DNA from: Colletotrichum lupini
Taxonomy: Eukaryota; Ascomycota; Sordariomycetes; Glomerellales; Glomerellaceae
Length of the DNA stretch: 64,000 bases
Reading direction: 5' to 3'
Assembly (NCBI RefSeq): GCF_023278565.1
Contig: NC_064682.1
Span: forward strand, 4,464,001 to 4,528,000
A program made the translations under genes and the position numbers. Below the pieces are notes generated by a model, which did no database searches, was not told the origin of the DNA, and saw only the letters and a list, made by a program, of their open reading frames with translations. Positions 1-12,066 of the stretch are shown here, in pieces (position 1 is the stretch's first letter; each line of letters starts with the position of its first letter).

Positions 1-3000
1 AACTTAAAATAGTATATATTTTATTATTTTTAATATATAAATTACTAAGGGCGAGGCTATTTAACTACTTTATATATATTTAAATTCTTATAATATCGCT
101 TAATTATTATTATCTTTTTTTTTTAACTTTTTATAATTATTATAAATACCCCTATTTATTACGCGCGCGCGCTTATATTATTAAATCGTTTATTAATTTT
201 ATTTTAAATATAATATTTAATATATTTAGAAATAATAATAAGTTTTATATAATTTCTATAATACTTTTTATATACGTATTATATAGTTTATTAAGAGTTT
301 AAATAGGTAATAATATTAACGAGCCCTTTTAAGTTATTACCCCCCTCCGTAACTTCTTATTTATTTATTAAAGCTTAGTTACTAAGCTCTTCTTTTTTAG
401 CTAAGAGGATATTAAAGTTACTAATTAAAATACCGAGGACTTTATTAAGTTCGAGGATCTTTTTAGTAGCTATAATAAGAGTAATAATAAGGTAAATAAT
501 AATAATAAAAACTTTAATAAGCTTTTATTTATCCTCCCCTTAAAGTTTAAAAATAAAAATAAGACTAGTTTAAATAATAAGCTCTTTAAAAAGGGTATAT
601 TATATACTTATTATTTTAAAAGTTTATATTTAATATTATTTTAAAATTTAAAAAACGTAAAGTTAGCTCTTTTTAAAAGAGTAATAAGAAGTAAAAGAGA
701 ACGCTAAGAGGCTAAAGTACCCTTTATAATAAATATAATTCTTTTTACTATTCTAAGCCTATTTAATATATATTTAGTCTTTAAAAAGCTTAAGGGAGAG
801 GTTTTTAAAAAATAAGAGATTTAGTCCTTACCTTATTTTAAAATAGCCCTTTAATATATTAATTTTAAAAATAGTAGTTATTATTTTATAAAAAGTAATA
901 GCTAGTATACGTACTATTTTAATAGCCGTTTAGTTAAAAAGTATATTAATATACCGGTCGTTTTATAGCTAATAGCCTAGGTCCTTATTAAGGTTATTAT
1001 AAATAACGCTCCTTTTTTTATAAATATATTATCCTTTTTTATTATTAAAAAGCGTACTTCTAATTATAATTTTAGTAAAATATTATTAAGCTTTATAATA
1101 TTATTTACTAAATATATAATAATTAGAAAATATATAAGAATTATATTAGTTTTTATATAAAGGACTTTTTTAATGCGCGCCCCTAGTCCTTTTTTATATT
1201 TATTATAATTATTTATAACTAACTTCTTATTATATTACCCGCTTTTATATTTTAAATTATTAACTTAATAGTTATTTTGGCTCCCGCGCCCCTCGTTACT
1301 TTTATTATTCTTAGCTTTATAAACTTCGAAGTACGTAAAATATATTTCTTAATATATATATTAACCCTCTTTTTTAATAACGCTATACTCTTAGTAATTA
1401 TATATTTTATAAATTAGGAGTTTAAATAATAAGTATAAGCTCAGGTTTTATTTTTATATATATATACTCTATAGGGTAAGGTTATTTTAAGAGTTTAGGC
1501 CTTTAAGTTATAAAAAGTTTTTATTTTATTTATTTTAGGCCTCTGGGCCGTATTCTAAGTTCTATTTATCGTCTACTTTTAAATATTAAGTTTTTTTAAG
1601 CGTAGCTTAAATTAATTATTTTTAACTATTTTAGTTATTTATAATAGCTTTTTACGTATTATAAAAGTTAAGAAGTATATAGAAATATTCGAACTTAGCT
1701 TATAAAAGGTTTTTAATAAGTCTATTTATTAATATATTTTTTATTAATATATAAATAACTTCGAAGCTACCTTTAGTATACTCTTATTTTAGTTATATAT
1801 TCTATATATTAATATAATAAAGTTAAGTAGCTATTCTTTTTCTTTCTTTTATAACGAGTTAAATCGTTTACTAATTATTATAATTAAATAATTATACTTT
1901 TCTTAAGTTAAGGGTAATATTTTTAAAAAGGCGCTTTAGAACTATAGTCTTTTTTATAGTTTTTTTAAAATAAAAAAGCTTAGCTTTAGTAATTAACGTT
2001 ATAACTATCGCTTAGCGTACTAATTTTTATTAAATTAGGCTACTAAAAAAGAATATTATATATTTTTAAAATAATTATCGTATTACTTTATTATTTATAA
2101 AGCTAGTATTTCTAATTAAAAATAATAATTACGTACTAAGTATATTACCGTAGTAGAGCGTAAAATATTTTGTTATATAAAAATATTAAATATAGTAGTT
2201 AATTATTTTAATATAAGTTATGCTTAGGTTAGTTAAGAACTATAATAATTATAAATAAATAAAGGCGACGTTTAGTCTAATTATAATAACTATATAAAGT
2301 ATATTCCTAACCTTTTTTTAATAACTCTTTATTTCCTTTTTTATTATTTACTCCTCGTTTAATTTAAACTCTTTTTTAAAAAGAAGGGTAGCTAAATATA
2401 ATAAATCTATAAAATTAAAGCGCTTAGTAACTTACTTAATATATACGTTATAAATAAAATAAACTTTATAAGTAGTACGGTTTTATAAAATCCGTATTCT
2501 AAAAAAGTAATTAATCAGTCTATTTTTTTTAAAGTTAATATATTTTTTTATACCGTTAACGATCCCCTAAGCCGCTTTTCGGTCGTTTTAATAATATAAA
2601 ATAATAAAGTTATCGACGTAAAATACTAATATTACCTTCTTATTTATAGTTTAATAAATATAGATCTTTTCGTAGTTATATATTATATTTATATTACGAA
2701 ATATAGAAATAAAAGTTTAGAACTAGAGAATTAATAAGTCTTAGAGGCTATATAGAGCGCGTTAGAGCTTATTTATTTTATTAATAACTTTATATTTTTT
2801 TACGAATTTAATAATTATTAACTTATCGCTTTTAAAAAGCGCGTTAAGGAATACGTTAATAATATTATATTAGTCTATTTTAAGGTCGAATTAAGTAGTT
2901 ATTACTATTATAAGCTTAAAAACCTTTATAATAAGTATTAAAGCGTATATATTTTATAAGGGGTTAAGTAGTTATATATCCCCCCTTATATATATATATA

Positions 3001-3987
3001 CTTTTACCTCGCTAACCTCGTTATTAACGTTATACTTATAAATATATACTTATTTTAATAAAAATAAGATCCCTTATTTAGGATTATGGTTAATCTCTTC
3101 TTATATACTAATATCCCTTAGCTTTTTTATTTTTTTATTTATAATATCCCTAAGTAGCTTTTATAGTTACGGTAAGAAATATTTAATATTATTAAACTTT
3201 TTTAATAAGTTTTAGAAATTAATTTTAATAAGTCGTAGTTTTTAAATTCCTTTAGAGCGCTCTAAGTAGGTCTTATAAACTACTTTTTTTATTACTTAAT
3301 AGAGTATTATATATTTATATTACTTTTTTTATAGTTTTTTATTAATTAAGTATAAAAGTAGAGAAAAAGTAGTCTTAAAAATAGTTATAATAATCGCTAT
3401 TTCTTATATTTAAATTTAAAAACGTTACGAAAATACTATTATTAAAGCGTTATAAAGGTCTATAGGCCTATTTTAAACGTTTAGGACTTAATAAAGCTTT
3501 ATTTAATACTTAATAAGGTAGTTTTTATAAGCTCTATTTTTATATAATAATAAAGGTTTATTATGAAGGTTCTTTATTAACGTTAACTTTAGTATTAAGA
3601 ATTATTCTTTTATAATTATTACTTTATTTACTATATATTCTAGCGTTTTACTAAGAGTTATTAAGAATTAAAAGCTTAAGAACTTTTATAATATATATAA
3701 GCGCTTATAAAGAGGATTATAAACTACGTAAAGCTATTTATAACTTAGTTACTATATCCCCTTCTTTACCCCTACCCCCGAGCTTATATAAGGGGGTTAT
3801 TTTAGGGGTTAATAATAATAATAAGACTATATTAGCCTTTTTAGCCTTATTTATTATATCCTAAAGTACGTTTATTAGTTACTTGGCGTCCTAAATAGTT
3901 AAAAATCTAATAGTAATACTATCTTTAACTATAAAGTTATTTTAAATATTAGTATTTCTAAAGTCTAGATTTACTTCCCTAAGTATT
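1..3987. repeat. RIP-mutated sequence left of the gypsy element, origin unidentified
   Basis: Heavily mutated AT-rich DNA. Some plus-strand frames (for example around 400-720) read for long stretches interrupted mainly by TAA/TAG, as expected when Gln and Trp codons have been destroyed by RIP, so decayed coding sequence is likely. I could not match it to a transposon family by eye. It may be part of an older element into which the gypsy copy inserted. Confidence 0.5.
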
Positions 3988-4179
3988 TAAATATAATAGA
4001 TTCGGGATACGGCCGGTAATAAAATGCCAATAACTTAGCGACTAGTATATAAATCGTATTATAAAAAAACTTTTTAAGAAGTAGAGCCCTTATAAAAAAC
4101 TTTATAAGCTTTAATTTTATAATATACCTATATTTATATTATAGCCTCGCTAGTTAAGTACTTATAACTTAATTTTTTA
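3988..4179 (+). repeat. 5' LTR of the gypsy element
   Basis: From 3992 to 4179 this 188-base stretch aligns without gaps to 11879-12066. Shared blocks include the segments ending in CCTCGCTAGTTAAGTACTTA. Differences between the two copies are mostly C/T and G/A, as expected of independent RIP. The exact first base is uncertain by about four positions because TG and CA termini have both become TA. Confidence 0.88.
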
Positions 4180-5448
4180 TAATTCTAAAGCTTCTATTTT
4201 TATAAAATAATTAATATAAATAATAATAAATTATAAAAATAAATAGAACGTTAACGAAACGACGCTTAGTTATTAATAAAGAGCTATTAATATTAATAAG
4301 CTATAACTATTTAGAGTTAACTACTTAACCCTATTTTATTTAAGGGAACGAGCTTATTATAAAGCGAGTCCTACCCGAATACTAACGTTTATAAAAGAGC
4401 TAAATAAAAAAGATAATTAGGGTAGATTACTTTTATAAGCTAGTTACCCTATTAATACTTTAAAAACCTTATTTATTATAAATAGGGCGTTTATTAATAA
4501 CTAATTACTAAATATACGAGGTTAAAATATATATAAAAGCGCGGGTAATATTAAAATAGCTAGTTTAATAAACCCTATAAGCTTAATAATAACTTATTTT
4601 TATAAAATAATAAAAATAATAATTAAAGATTAAAACTAAGAACGGCGTTAATACGAAGAGCTTATTTAATAACTTACTAAACGGCTAGTAACGTATTTAG
4701 GTTAATAAAAATATAACAAGCCTCTTTTTTATAATTATAAACTAATTAAAAAAGAATTTACGAGTACCTAAATAATAAACTAAATTATTATTATAAAAAT
4801 AAGTAATAAGCTTTATATAAAAAGTATTATAAAATAGTATATTAAATAGGCCCTATTTAAAATATTCTTATTATTATAAACGTAATAATATAATTATAAA
4901 AAGAGCCTCTAAAATCCCCTCTCTTAGGGTAACTTCTTAGTATTTATTTATTAATAATATATAAACCCCGAGACTTAAGAACGGAAATATTATAAAGAGC
5001 TAAGGACAAAAAAGCTAAAAAAGGGCTAGACTCCTACCCAGTTCCTTACTAAGTAATTAGTAATCTATTATAACCTAAATATAAAAGATATAAAAATTTA
5101 AAAATAGAAATATATCAGTTTTGTTTTAAATTACTATCTTAGTTATAGGACGATCTAATTCGTTATAAAGTTTTAATTAAAAAAGTACGTAATATAGCTT
5201 ACGAAGCTAATAAATTATAGTTATTAAATTAGTAAAAGGGCGGCGACTAGTTATAAAAAAATAGTAAAAAGAGGCTATATTTATTATTAAAATAACTACG
5301 TTAAATATCCCCTTTTTATAAAAAAAAAGAGTAAAAAGAGCTCTAAGGGGCTAGGCTCTAAGGACTTATTAAGAGTAATATTATAAAAACTATATAATAA
5401 AAATACTCGCGCCGAGCTATTATAAAAGCATTATAATAATAATATTAA

Positions 5449-5825
5449 GTACTTTATATATAATAAAATAGGCTATATATTTAATAAGTACTAAAAGAAT
5501 AAGTCGGGAGGTAGGGGTAATAATAAGCTAACGTACCCCTAATCGAAGCTAACGTTAATAACTATTTAATAAGTTATTACTAAACTAAAAATTATAGAGG
5601 TTAACTCGTTAAAAAATAAGTAAATATAAGTAATATACTTAATACGCTTACGCTAAGTATTAAAAAAGTATTAATAAAAATAATTATAAAAAGTAAGGTA
5701 ATAGTTCTACGAAGTATTATTAAAAGGCTAGTAGAAGTTAATATAAATATATACTCCGAGATAGATATTATTAATACTAGGCTCGTAACTTACTTAGGGT
5801 TAACCCCGGCTACTATTATAGCTCC
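5449..5825 (+). pseudogene. Gag zinc-knuckle and protease remnants
   Basis: In one plus frame the spacing of a CCHC knuckle is visible around 5449-5505, with the Cys codons changed towards Tyr (TGY to TAY) by RIP and followed by a Lys/Arg-rich tail. About 250 bases further on, at 5750-5825, a stretch reading SEIDIINTRLVTYLGL resembles the segment after the catalytic Asp of retroviral-type aspartic proteases. Frames are broken by stops and the whole is non-functional. Confidence 0.7.
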
Positions 5826-6389
5826 CTTATTAAAGGACCTTTAGGGTAAAGCCGTAAACTAGAGAAAAGCTTACTAATTAACGCTCTTTTTTATTAACTA
5901 TTATAAGTAGTTAAGGAAGATTTAGTAACTATTTATTATAGTTAATAAAAATAAAAGAATAATAAACCTTTTATTATTATAATTATTAATAAGCTAGGAG
6001 GGTATTCGTATTAATATAGTAATAAATATATAATTATATAAGCCTATTTTGGTTACTAAACTAAAAGTAATAGCTTATAATATTATTAAGAATTGTAAGA
6101 GGGTATATATATTATATATTATTATTATAAAAAGTATTACGGGAGTAATAAAAACTAAACTACAAGGGGGTTTATTATTAGAACTATAATTAGAAATAGA
6201 GATATTTAATAAGTAATTAGCAAAGGGACCGTAGTTATATAATAAAATAAAATACTTTATTAACTTAGTTCTAAGTATTAAACTACTATATAGTCCTATT
6301 TATTTATTAAATAAAAAATAATTTAATAAGCTTCGCGCGTATATTATTTAGAACTTAGTAAACGGTTATATTATACTTTTAATTAATAA

Positions 6390-7480
6390 AGTTAGGGTAC
6401 TGATCCTTTTTATATTAAAAAAGGATAGTACGCTATATTTCTATATAAATTACTACGGGCTAAATAAAGTAACTATAAAAAATCGATACTTATTACCGCT
6501 TATTAATAAGCTCCTAAATAGGCTTTATAAAGTAAAATAGATCTTAAAAATACATATTAAGAATACTTATTATTATATTTAAATTAAAAAAGAAGACTAA
6601 TAAAAAATAGTATTCTAAAGCCGATACGGTTATTTTAAATATATTATTATACTTTTCGGGCTAATAAACGTACCCGTAACGTTCTAAGTATATATTTACT
6701 AAGCGCTCGCTAATTTACTAAATACTTATTATATAATATATATAAACGATTTAATAATTTACTTAATAATAAAAGAATAGTATACGGAGGATATTAAAAA
6801 GGTCCTCTAACGTTTATAGTTATACGGGCTTTTTACTAAACTATTAAAATACTTATTTTATTAAAAAAAGGTCGAGTTCTTAAGTTATATTATTATATTA
6901 AAAGAAATTAAGATTAATTCGTTATAAGTACGAACGATTACTAATTAAAAGGCGCTAGAGTTTATTAAAAATATCTAAGTATTCTTAGGGTTTTATAATT
7001 TCTATTAAAAGTTTATTACTAAATACTTAAGTATTGTTATATTACTAATAATATTATTAAAAATAAAAAAGGGATAAATAAGGGACTTTTAGTAAACTAA
7101 AGAAGTAGACGAGGTATTTAATTAACTAAAAGTCGCTTTTATTTTAGTAATTATATTTACGTATTAAAACCTATAACGTATTATATAAGTAAAAACTAAC
7201 GCTTTAGTTAAAGTTATTATAATAATCTTATTATAATAAGCTAATAAAAAATAGTAACCCGTTACTTATTAGTTATAAAAGCTTATAAATACGGAGTAAT
7301 AATAAGCTATAAGTTAATAAAAACTACTTACTATAATAAAAGGGCTAAAATACTAAGCTTATTATTTCTAGGGCTTTTTATAAAAGTTTATAGTTTTAAT
7401 AAACTACTAAGTACTTAAAAAAGTAATTAATATATTAGCGCAGGACCTTTAAAAAAAGCTCGTAAAATAAGTATATAAAC
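6390..7480 (+). pseudogene. Reverse transcriptase and RNase H remnants (Ty3/gypsy)
   Basis: The plus-strand translation at about 6440-6510 contains YYGLNKVTIKNRYLLPLIN, the diagnostic Ty3/gypsy RT block between motifs 1 and 2. It is followed by the motif with the second catalytic region near 6640-6700 (SRYGYFKYIII, then FGLINVP) and the catalytic box near 6735-6760, which reads YINDL where the family has two aspartates. RNase H follows at about 7170-7480, recognisable from the TDA-like start and the LLTIIKGLKY segment. Several stops interrupt the frame. Confidence 0.88.
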
Positions 7481-8179
7481 TATTAATATTTAACTTTAAT
7501 TTAAAATACTAACTAAAGAAAACGAACCTAGTAAACGGTTGATTTAAAAAGCTAGACTATATAAAAAGGGAAGTACTTTATAAAAACGTCCTCTTTATAC
7601 TAGCTTAAAAACTACGTTTTATTAGCGAACTACTACTTGATATTTAATAAAAAATAATTAGCTTAAAAAGATAAAATAATATTATTAAAGTATATATTTA
7701 AGTAATTAAGGCCTCCCTTTATAATCTTAGCTAAATATTAGCTAGTTCTAAAAATAGAGAATCCTCTTTTTTATATTAATAGCGTATTATAGGGCGTACT
7801 AATAAAATAATAATAATTATTATTATAATAACTCGAAGTAAAAAAGTAAGAGAGTTATTAATAAACGCTCGTTAATAGTTTAGTAAAAATAAAAAGGAAT
7901 TAAATAGAGCTAAGGTTATTATATTAAAATAGTATATTTTATACCCTATTATAAAAAAACTTATAAAAAACAAAACGGTATTTATTTTTTATCTCTTATT
8001 AAAAATTAAAAAGCTTATTAAAGGACTCTAAACTAAAAACGAGTTTTATATATTATAATTAATAAAAGTTCGTATTACGGCTAGTAAGCTAAGAGTATAT
8101 TTATTTAATAAATAGGGTATATTATTTTTTAAAAAAAAACTTATTATTCCTTAAATAAAGTCTTTTTAAATAGAGATCC

Positions 8180-9420
8180 TTTACTAATATTACGATAATT
8201 ATAAGGTAAGTTATATAGGAGCTACGAAAACTCTCGAGCTAATTTAAAAAATGTTTTACTAAGAAAATATTTAACAAAGTATCTAAAAATACGTTAAGAA
8301 CTATAAGTATTATTTAGGAGTTATAACTTTAAAATATAAGCTATATAAATAACTATAGTTATTACTACTACCCTTATATTTATTTTAAAAAATATTTATA
8401 AACTTTATTACGGGGCTATTACTAAGCGCTTATAATAATAGCATAGAGTATAATAATATCTTAATTATTATTTATTATATAATAAAGTTTATAAAGTTCC
8501 TATTTATTATTAAAATACTTAACGTAATATAAATAGTAAGTATTCTATACTAAGAAGTTAAATATAAGTTCGGTATACTAAAAAGTATTATTATAAATAG
8601 AAATAAGCTTTTTATAAACGTATTTTAAGAAGAGTTTACTAAAAAATAGGTAATATATTATTAACTATTTACTATATATTATTTATAAACGGACGGCTAA
8701 ATAGAGTAAACTTATTAAATATTAAAAAGGTATTTAAAAATTTATACTAAGGCCTTATTAAATAAGTAAGTAGCGTAGCTAAAAGAGGCCGAGTTTATAT
8801 ATAATAATAGCTAATACTTTATTATAAAAATATCCCTATATATAGTACTATATAGCTACTACCCTAAGTACGTTAAATATATACTTAATTATAAAGCTAT
8901 AGTCTAGGGGGTTTAAAAAAGGGTTTAGAAAATTAAAAAAATTAGGGCCTAAGCTACGTAAACGTAAGTATAAGCCTCTAAGAGCTAAGTAGCTTATTAT
9001 AATAAAAAATATACCCTAAAGGAGTTTAATTATAGAAAAGTCGTCGGCCTATTAATAAAAAATATACGATTTAAAAATAATAAACTAGCACTAAGATATA
9101 TTAAAATAATAATAGCTAAAAGGGTAAGGAAATAGGCTTACTAAGTATATTTATTAAAATAATATTAGAAAATATATAATATTTTCTTAATTTCTTAGTT
9201 TAAGTTATAGGGAAAGTACTAAATAATTAGTAATTAAATAATAAATCTCTTAGAATTAGAGGATAAGTAAGATATTTAAAAAGTTAAAGAAATCGTTATA
9301 ATATAAAATAAGGGAGGAAACTTATAATATTTTATTAAATAAGCTAAGTAGCTTATTAAGTATAATACGTAAGAGCTTATTAAATATTTTAAAAGGGTAG
9401 TAGAAGGAGTTAATAAATTC
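8180..9420 (+). pseudogene. Integrase and chromodomain remnants
   Basis: Near 8690 the frame reads TDG followed by stop codons where gypsy integrases have the conserved TDGQTER-type segment, then a lineage-typical KYLKIYTKALLNK stretch. Upstream at 8380-8560 is the region of the catalytic core. At about 9305-9370 the frame reads NL-YFIK-AK-LIKYNT-E with stops at the expected Trp and Gln positions, matching the YLVKWxGYxxxxxTWE pattern of a chromodomain. Chromodomains target integration to heterochromatin in this class. Confidence 0.8.
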
Positions 9421-9882
9421 GAACGCTATAAAAAATATATATATATATAAAATAGGATAATAAACGTTAAATTTATAATAAAAAGTCACTAAAAATAAGT
9501 TAATTAATAATATATTATAAAACCCTTTTTATTTAGCCTAGCGCAATTCTTAAAAAAAAATATAGTATTATAACCCTTAGTAATACGTTACTAAGAGATT
9601 ACTAAAATCTAACTACGTAAGGGGAGTAACCTACGTAATATTAATAATAATAATAGTAGCTCTAGCGTATATTTTTAAAACTTAATAATTAATAATAATA
9701 ATTTACTTAATAAGCGAGAAGTAGGGAGGCTTTATATACGTACTTAGCTAACTACTTAAAATAAGGCCGTTAACCTTATTAATACTATAATAAGTAAAAA
9801 AGAGATAGTTAAAATTATATAAAGTATTATATATATTAATAATAGTAGTTTATAAAGCGTTTACTATTTAGTTATTATTAAA

Positions 9883-10012
9883 AGCTATAATAAGAGGTAT
9901 AATAAGAGCTATAATAAGAGGTATAATAAGAAGTATAATAAGAGCTATAATAAGAAGTATAATAGGAGCTATAATAAGAGGCAGAGTAAGAGGTAAAATA
10001 GGGAGTATAACG
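9883..10012 (+). repeat. 12-bp tandem repeat (about 10 units)
   Basis: Units of the form AGNTATAATAAG run head to tail from 9883: two alternating variants (AGCTATAATAAG and AGGTATAATAAG) give way to AAGTATAATAAG and finally to diverged copies (AGGCAGAGTAAG, AGGTAAAATAGG). The period is a multiple of three and reads in plus frame as repeated four-residue units (SYNK/RYNK), so it may have been a coding repeat before RIP. Confidence 0.85.
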
Positions 10013-11864
10013 CTATTATTATTAATAATAAGTTAAGAACGGGGGACGTTATTTAAAATAATATTCTCGTAGTTTTAGTTAAGCTAAGGGACTTTAATAA
10101 TATTAATATTTATAAAGAACTTATTAACGTTAAACTACTTATTACGACCCGTAGTTTTAACTTTAGTATAAATAATAGTTTTATTAAGCTATTATAAAGC
10201 CTTTACTTAGAGTAAGAAAAGCGTACTATTAGCCTTATTAAAATTTAAAATAATATAACTAAGGGCTAAGGTACCCTTATTTATATTAAAAAGAGCGTTA
10301 TAAGTAGGGGTTAGTAAGTTATTAATATTAAAATAATAGCGCTTATTATAATACTAAAAAAGAGAATTTTCTAAGTTATTATTAAGCTCTTTAAATTTAA
10401 TATCCTCGTATTAGGACTTATTAAACTTAAACTTAAAATTATCTTACTTATTATTATTATTAAGAATATAGTTAGTAATAAAAGTACGCTTTTTAATAAG
10501 AGTCCGAGTTTTAGGACTATAAAAAATAGGAGTAGCGCTATATATAATAATAATATAAATAAGTACTTTACTTACTAAGAACTTAGTAATGCGTTTATAA
10601 AAAATAAAGAAAATAAAAAACTCTTAAATACGTATAATAATAATACCCTTAGGAATCTTTTTATAGTACTAAGCTAGAGCGTTAAGGTTATTTTATAGAG
10701 CGGTTATATAGTTATTATTATAAAAATAAGCTAGTTAGAAGCGATTAAAGAGGGAGATAATTTTAGTCTTATTATTAATATTAAAAATACTAGCTTAAAA
10801 AAAGAAATCTAAGTTAGTAAAAAAAAATTCGCTAAATAATTATTAATAACTTATTATAATCGAGATTAATAAGTTTAAATATTTATAGTTAATAGCGAGT
10901 TTTTAAAGAGTAGCTTATTTAAAGTAGACTTTTTTTATTTTATTACTTATTAATAAGTTAGTAATATAAGTAGTAACCTTTTTTTATATATTAATAATAT
11001 AATTAAAAATATAAAGAACGCGGCTACGTTTATAAAAGTTAAGGCTACCCTACTCCTTAGTATTATAGAACTTTATAAGGGTATTTTAAATAAACTAAGT
11101 AGCGCTATATAGCTCCTTAAGAACTTAAGAAATATTATTAATTAATATTTTAGTAACGGATTAGTAAGGACTTAATAACTTATAATAAAATAATTTTTTT
11201 AATTAATTTAATAAATAATATACTTAGTAATATAAGCGCTAGTAATATAAACGAGCTTATTAATATTATAATATAAACTAGCTAAGTAGCGTATATAGGG
11301 AGTACTATTATAAAAATTATAAAAGCCCTTTTTAAGATTATACTCTATATTAAGTATATTTTAAATACGTAAAATAATAAATATTTTAGTAAATACTTAA
11401 TAATAATATAATAAGAGAGTTATAATTAAGAAACGATATAAAATTAGAATATTATAAAAAAAAAGTATAATTATATAAAAAAGAATTTATAAAACGGTTA
11501 CTAAATAAAAAGAGAGAAAAAAAAAAATTTACGTAATTAGTAATAGGGGAAAAATCTTTTACTATACTTAATAGCTTAGTAATAATAATAACCGCGAGGT
11601 TAGGCGGGCTCTTATATATTATAATAATTAGAATACTTTATTATAAATATATATTACTAACTTAGTAATTAGTTAGCGCGCTATTATTAAATAATAATAA
11701 TAAGGTATTTATTAAATAAGGAGATAGGAGTAATACCTTATTCTTAAATAAAAAAGAATATTATTAATACTTTACGGAATCTATTATAAATAACAACGTT
11801 AATAGCTTTATTATTAGTATTAAAAAAAGATATTACGTAATAACTTTAGGGACTAAAGTTATAT

Positions 11865-11874
11865 AAGGGGGGAG
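11865..11874 (+). other. Polypurine tract before the 3' LTR
   Basis: The run AAGGGGGGAG stands out in an almost G-free background and abuts the 3' LTR. This is the usual position of the retrotransposon polypurine tract priming plus-strand DNA synthesis. Its purine character protects it from loss by RIP except at its edges. Confidence 0.7.
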
Positions 11875-12066
11875 TAATTATAATAGATTTAGGATATAGT
11901 TAATAATAAGACGCTAATAACTTAGTAACCGGTATATAAATCGTATTATAAAAGAACTTTTTAAAAAGTAAAGCCCTTATAAAGGACTCTATAAGCTTTA
12001 GTCTTATAATATACTTATACTTATATTATAACCTCGCTAGTTAAGTACTTATAGCCTAATTTCTTA
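11875..12066 (+). repeat. 3' LTR of the gypsy element
   Basis: Partner of the LTR at 3988-4179, aligned over 188 bases without a gap. It is preceded directly by a purine-rich tract at 11865-11874, as expected of the plus-strand primer site at the inner edge of a 3' LTR. Confidence 0.88.

Larger units (their letters stand above)
3988..12066 (+). mobile_element. RIP-inactivated Ty3/gypsy retrotransposon with chromodomain
   Basis: A complete LTR element can be outlined. LTRs at about 3988-4179 and 11875-12066 flank, in order, a gag zinc knuckle (about 5449-5505), an aspartic-protease-like segment (about 5750-5825), reverse transcriptase (about 6390-6790), RNase H (about 7170-7480), integrase (about 8180-8860) and a chromodomain (about 9290-9420), all in plus orientation. 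This order, RT-RH-IN, is that of Ty3/gypsy, and the C-terminal chromodomain marks the chromovirus branch. All frames contain many stops, chiefly TAA/TAG at expected Gln or Trp positions, so it cannot encode proteins. A 4-bp flank match (TATT at 3984-3987 and 12067-12070) could be a target duplication but is weak in such AT-rich DNA. Confidence 0.9.

Noticed and set aside
9883..10012. CRISPR-like array
   Set aside because: Units are directly adjacent 12-mers without spacers in a fungal transposon; it is a simple tandem repeat.
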